This document shows, piece by piece, positions 5,271-7,690 of a DNA stretch of 7,690 nt (position 1 is its first letter; every line of letters starts with the position of its first letter). The position numbers were made by a program, and so were the translations under genes. Source of the stretch: an uncultured Collinsella sp. (GTDB lineage: Bacteria > Actinomycetota > Coriobacteriia > Coriobacteriales > Coriobacteriaceae); assembly GCA_900556675.1 (NCBI GenBank), contig USQE01000044.1:1-7690 (forward strand). The letters are read 5' to 3'. The notes beneath the pieces are model-generated. The model was not told the origin of the DNA. It did no database searches and was given only the letters and a program-made list of their open reading frames with translations.

Positions 5271-5304
5271 GTTTCCGAACAATTTTGTCTTAGTGTTCGG
5301 AAAC
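5271..5304. promoter_or_regulatory. Perfect inverted repeat, probable operator upstream of larB
   Basis: GTTTCCGAAC (5271-5280) and GTTCGGAAAC (5295-5304) are exact reverse complements with a 14-nt AT-rich spacer. No U-tract follows, so it is unlikely to be a terminator for serB. Each arm is itself nearly palindromic around TTC-S-GAA, so two repressor dimers could bind. The right arm overlaps the candidate -35 of larB. A regulator of the lar cluster, perhaps the TetR-family protein encoded at 7056-7595, is the natural suspect; this link is inference. Confidence 0.55.
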
Positions 5305-5325
5305 ATACCCTTTGAGTGCTAGACT
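5297..5325 (+). promoter_or_regulatory. Candidate extended -10 promoter for the larB cluster
   Basis: TGC directly precedes TAGACT (5320-5325), forming an extended -10. TTCGGA (5297-5302) stands at the -35 position with a 17-nt spacer but is a poor match, as is common for extended -10 promoters. The leader to the larB ATG would be under 20 nt. The -35 lies inside the right arm of the inverted repeat at 5271-5304. Confidence 0.4.
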
Positions 5326-5348
5326 TTGCGCCGTCGAAGGGAACATAG

Positions 5349-6131
5349 ATGGATAAGCAAGATCTTGAGCAATTGCTGAGCGATGTTGCCGGCGGAGCAG
5401 TCACTCCGGCAGTCGCCCTCACGCGCATCCAGACGGCGCCAACCGCCGATTTGGGCTTTGCACAGCTCGATCTTTCACGCGGGGTACGCCAGGGAGCCGG
5501 CGAGGTTGTCTACGGTGCCGGTAAAACCGCCGAGCAGATCGCCGCCATTATCGAAGCGCTGCGCGATGCCGGTCAGGAGCGCATCCTGGTCACGCGCCTG
5601 GATGCCGAAAAAGCCACGCACACCGCTGAGCTTCTCGGCAACGACATCGACCTGGGGTATGTCCCGGACGCCCAGCTCGCCCTCGTGGGCGGCAAGCCCT
5701 CCCCTACCGGCAACGGACGCATCGTTGTCGCCTGCGCCGGCACGAGCGACCTGCCCGTCGCCGAAGAAGCCGCGTTGACGGCCGAGTTCTATGGCAACGA
5801 GGTCGACCGCCTCTACGACGTAGGCGTCGCCGGCCTGCACCGCCTGCTCGCGCATGCCGAGGAACTCGCCCAGGCACAGGTGGTCATTGCCATCGCCGGC
5901 ATGGAGGGCGCGTTGGCGAGCGTTATCGGCGGTCTGGTGAGCTGTCCGGTCATCGCCGTTCCCACCAGCGTGGGCTACGGCGCAAATTTTGGAGGCGTAG
6001 CCGCGCTGCTCGCCATGCTCAACTCCTGTGCCAGCGGCGTATCGGTCGTCAATATCGATAACGGCTTTGGTGCCGCCTACCAGGCAAGTCTTATCAATCA
6101 TCTGAGCGCCGGCACATCCTGCGCCCGTTAA
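5349..6131 (+). CDS. larB: Nickel-pincer cofactor synthase LarB
   Basis: A 260-residue LarB, pyridinium-3,5-biscarboxylic acid mononucleotide synthase. From nicotinic acid adenine dinucleotide it carboxylates and hydrolyses to the first intermediate of the nickel-pincer nucleotide used by lactate racemase (LarA) and relatives. An N-terminal helical part (1-50) is followed by the PurE-like domain with the family's characteristic stretches AGTSDLPVAEEA, MEGALASVIGGL and VPTSVGYGANFGG. C227 in LNSCASG corresponds to the catalytic cysteine known in LarB. The ATG at 5349 has GAAGGG upstream. larC follows after 10 nt, so the two are surely co-transcribed; the larC Shine-Dalgarno overlaps the larB stop region. 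The sulfur-insertion enzyme LarE and the LarA apoenzyme are not in the window. Confidence 0.95.
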   Translation: MDKQDLEQLLSDVAGGAVTPAVALTRIQTAPTADLGFAQLDLSRGVRQGAGEVVYGAGKTAEQIAAIIEALRDAGQERILVTRLDAEKATHTAELLGNDIDLGYVPDAQLALVGGKPSPTGNGRIVVACAGTSDLPVAEEAALTAEFYGNEVDRLYDVGVAGLHRLLAHAEELAQAQVVIAIAGMEGALASVIGGLVSCPVIAVPTSVGYGANFGGVAALLAMLNSCASGVSVVNIDNGFGAAYQASLINHLSAGTSCAR

Positions 6132-6141
6132 GGAGCATTCC

Positions 6142-7053
6142 ATGTCCAACCATCAGCACACGCTTATCATCGACGGCACTTCGGGCATCAGCGGCGATAT
6201 GACCGTCGCGGCCCTGCTCGACCTGGGCGCCAGCGAGGAGCACCTGCGCGAACAGCTCGCCACGCTGCCGGTCGACGGCTTTTCGATCGCTGTAACGCGC
6301 GTAAACAAGCATGGCATCGACGCCTGCGATTTCGACGTCCAGCTTGCAGAGGGCCTCGAGAACCACGATCACGATATGGCCTGGCTCTACGGCAACGAAG
6401 CAGCTGCCGAGCACACGCACGAGCACCACCATCATGATCATGGCGAGCACGAACACGAGCACTGCCACGAGCATGGCCATGAGGGCAACGGTCATGGCCA
6501 TGAGGACCATCATCACGCCCATCACCATCACCACCGTTCTTTGGCGGACGTCACCGCCATCATCGATGGCTCGCAGCTAAGCGATGGTGCCAAGCGTCGT
6601 GCCCTCGCCATTTTTTCCGCACTCGCTGATGCCGAGGCAAAGGCTCACGGCAAAACGCCCGACACCGTCCTGTTTCACGAGGTGGGCGCCGTCGACTCCA
6701 TCGTCGACGTCTGCTCTGTCGCCATCTGCCTCGACGACCTGGGTATTGAGGATATCGTGGTCGAGTCGCTCTCCGAGGGCCACGGAACCATCCACTGCGC
6801 CCACGGTCTCATGCCCATTCCCGTCCCCGCTGTCGTCAACCTGTGTCAGGCGGGCAATATCGCCCTCACGCCTGCACCGGTCGCCGGCGAGCTCGTGACG
6901 CCAACGGGCGCCGCCATCGTCACCGCGCTGCGCACGTCCGACCAACCGCCCTCACGCTACCGCATCGAAGCCGTCGGCTACGGCGCCGGCAAACGCCCCT
7001 ACGAGGGTTGCTCCGGCACGGTCCGCTGCCTGCTCGTTCACGCGGACGCATAG
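6142..7053 (+). CDS. larC: Nickel insertion protein LarC, LarC1 part only, with long His-rich loop
   Basis: A 303-residue member of the LarC family, the CTP-dependent cyclometallase that puts nickel into the pincer cofactor. Hallmarks: IDGTSGISGDM (10-20), LFHEVGAVDSIVDV in the middle, HGTIHCAHGLMPIPVPA, and ELVTPTGAAI followed by GYGAGKR near the end. Residues 75-131 form a His-rich loop with 25 histidines, plausibly a nickel reservoir. Full LarC proteins are near 400 residues: a LarC1 part as here plus a LarC2 domain, which in Lactiplantibacillus plantarum is reached by a programmed frameshift. Here the protein stops at TAG just after the LarC1 part. The next gene starts 2 nt later, and I find no LarC2-like frame in the rest of the window. 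AAGGAG lies 7 nt before the ATG. Activity without LarC2, or LarC2 elsewhere in the genome, is unresolved. Confidence 0.92.
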   Translation: MSNHQHTLIIDGTSGISGDMTVAALLDLGASEEHLREQLATLPVDGFSIAVTRVNKHGIDACDFDVQLAEGLENHDHDMAWLYGNEAAAEHTHEHHHHDHGEHEHEHCHEHGHEGNGHGHEDHHHAHHHHHRSLADVTAIIDGSQLSDGAKRRALAIFSALADAEAKAHGKTPDTVLFHEVGAVDSIVDVCSVAICLDDLGIEDIVVESLSEGHGTIHCAHGLMPIPVPAVVNLCQAGNIALTPAPVAGELVTPTGAAIVTALRTSDQPPSRYRIEAVGYGAGKRPYEGCSGTVRCLLVHADA

Positions 7054-7055
7054 CC

Positions 7056-7595
7056 ATGGATGCCCGCAAGGCCAAAAGCCGCGCCGCGATCGTCTCGGCG
7101 TTCTCCGCGCTTCTGCGCGAAGAGGACTATGGCAAGATCACCGTCGGCGACATCATCGCGCGCGCTCACGTAGGCCGCGCGACATTCTACGGTCTCTTTA
7201 AGAGCAAAGACGACCTACTGTCCGAGCTCGTGAGCGACATCTGCACCCACGCTCTCGACGACGATGGCACACCGCTCGACGACCCACTCGTGCAGGTCGA
7301 GCATATCCTCAACAACCTCTGGGAGCGCCGCCAGGGCGTTCGAGCCCTCGTAGCCGGCGCCGGCTCACGCATCTTCGCCGACAGCCTCCGCAAGACCATC
7401 ATGGCCCGAGCAGCCGAAACCGTCCCTACCGACCCAAACGGCCCCGCCGGCACCATGGACCGCAGTTTCTTACTACACCACATAGCCTCAAGCTTCGTAG
7501 CCACCGTCCAATGGTGGGCCTGGCACAACTTCCAAGCAGAAAAAACCGACGTAGCCAAAGACTACCTATCAGCCATAAAACCCCTCTTCAACTAA
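7056..7595 (+). CDS. TetR/AcrR-family transcriptional regulator
   Basis: A 179-residue helical regulator. The N-terminal DNA-binding domain spans residues 1-55 and shows the TetR pattern: a first helix (AAIVSAFSALL), then the helix-turn-helix at about 27-48 (ITVGDIIARAHVGRATFYGLF), closing with KSKDDLL. The C-terminal part (about 60-179) is the ligand-binding and dimer domain, too diverse to name a ligand; its end (QWWAWHNF, YLSAIKPLF) is of a common TetR type. The ATG at 7056 lies 2 nt after the larC stop and has no good Shine-Dalgarno, so translation is probably coupled to larC. The frame is open upstream to 6843, but there it overlaps larC and codes arginine-rich shadow sequence, so the longer form is rejected. 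Being in the cluster, it may control larBC through the inverted repeat at 5271-5304; this is not shown. Confidence 0.9.
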   Translation: MDARKAKSRAAIVSAFSALLREEDYGKITVGDIIARAHVGRATFYGLFKSKDDLLSELVSDICTHALDDDGTPLDDPLVQVEHILNNLWERRQGVRALVAGAGSRIFADSLRKTIMARAAETVPTDPNGPAGTMDRSFLLHHIASSFVATVQWWAWHNFQAEKTDVAKDYLSAIKPLFN

Positions 7596-7601
7596 GTAAA
7601 C

Positions 7602-7674
7602 CCCTCATCCCAAAGTTCCGCCCTCATCTCAAAGCCCCGCCCCAACCCAAAGCACAATCCATCCCAAAGTATCG
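7602..7674. repeat. Short C/A-rich degenerate repeat after the regulator gene
   Basis: CCCTCATCCCAAAGTTCCG (7602-7620) and CCCTCATCTCAAAGCCCCG (7621-7639) are adjacent and share a 19-nt period. Two looser copies built around CCCAAAG follow at 18- and 17-nt spacing. The plus strand is almost without G here, a strong strand asymmetry. No hairpin or terminator is visible before the window ends. Confidence 0.45.
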
Positions 7675-7690
7675 ACTACAGCCCAACGCC

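Noticed and set aside
5271..5304. The larB inverted repeat as an SOS box or as a serB terminator
   Set aside because: The CGAAC and GTTCG halves are 14 nt apart instead of 4, so LexA would not bind. No U-tract follows, so it is a poor terminator.
6094..6534. A 146-codon minus-strand frame that looks like a strongly hydrophobic membrane protein (runs of M and V)
   Set aside because: The hydrophobic run is simply the reverse complement of the CAC/CAT histidine codons in larC; it has no independent support.
6843..7055. An N-terminal extension of the TetR-type regulator
   Set aside because: It overlaps the well-conserved end of larC in another frame and would add arginine-rich shadow sequence before a normal TetR N-terminus.

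Overview
The window is GC-rich and gene-dense, with actinobacterial-style codon use. Its genes (bacterial-type aspS with a GAD insert, serB, larB-larC, a TetR-family regulator, a type I restriction gene) suggest a Coriobacteriia gut actinobacterium of the Collinsella kind. That assignment comes from protein character and gene content only; no rRNA or other marker is present.

Layout. Positions 1-576 (minus) hold the N-terminal 192 codons of a type I restriction subunit, HsdR, which runs off the left edge just as its Walker A motif begins. Positions 768-1502 (minus) encode a DEDDh 3'-5' exonuclease, followed by a hairpin whose sequence recurs at 1676-1711. Positions 1503-2500 are about 1 kb with no conventional gene but much structure: a second copy of the hairpin, a possible C-terminal gene remnant (minus, stop at 1743), a LexA/SOS-box-like palindrome (1861-1874) at a promoter, a 41-residue membrane peptide (1965-2090) with a hairpin-masked Shine-Dalgarno sequence, a convergent antisense promoter (2157-2185) with its own terminator hairpin (2073-2103), and about 3.5 copies of a 62-bp tandem repeat (2243-2460). 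Then come aspS (2555-4342, minus) with a clear terminator and a leader hairpin, the divergent serB (4599-5234, plus), and a larB-larC-tetR cluster (5349-7595, plus) preceded by a perfect 10-bp inverted repeat that overlaps a candidate promoter.

How the parts fit. aspS charges tRNA-Asp and serB makes the last step of serine synthesis; these are housekeeping genes. LarB and LarC make and metallate the nickel-pincer nucleotide cofactor of lactate racemase and related LarA-family enzymes. LarE and LarA are not in the window, and this LarC ends where the LarC1 part normally ends. The TetR-type regulator begins 2 nt after larC and could control the cluster through the inverted repeat upstream of larB.

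The most interesting element is at about 1861-2185. A short hydrophobic peptide with a basic tail, an SOS-box-like operator, a masked ribosome binding site and a convergent short antisense RNA together have the layout of a DNA-damage-inducible type I toxin-antitoxin module. It is analogous in design to TisB/IstR but shows no sequence likeness that I can see. All of this is read from sequence; neither expression nor toxicity is known.
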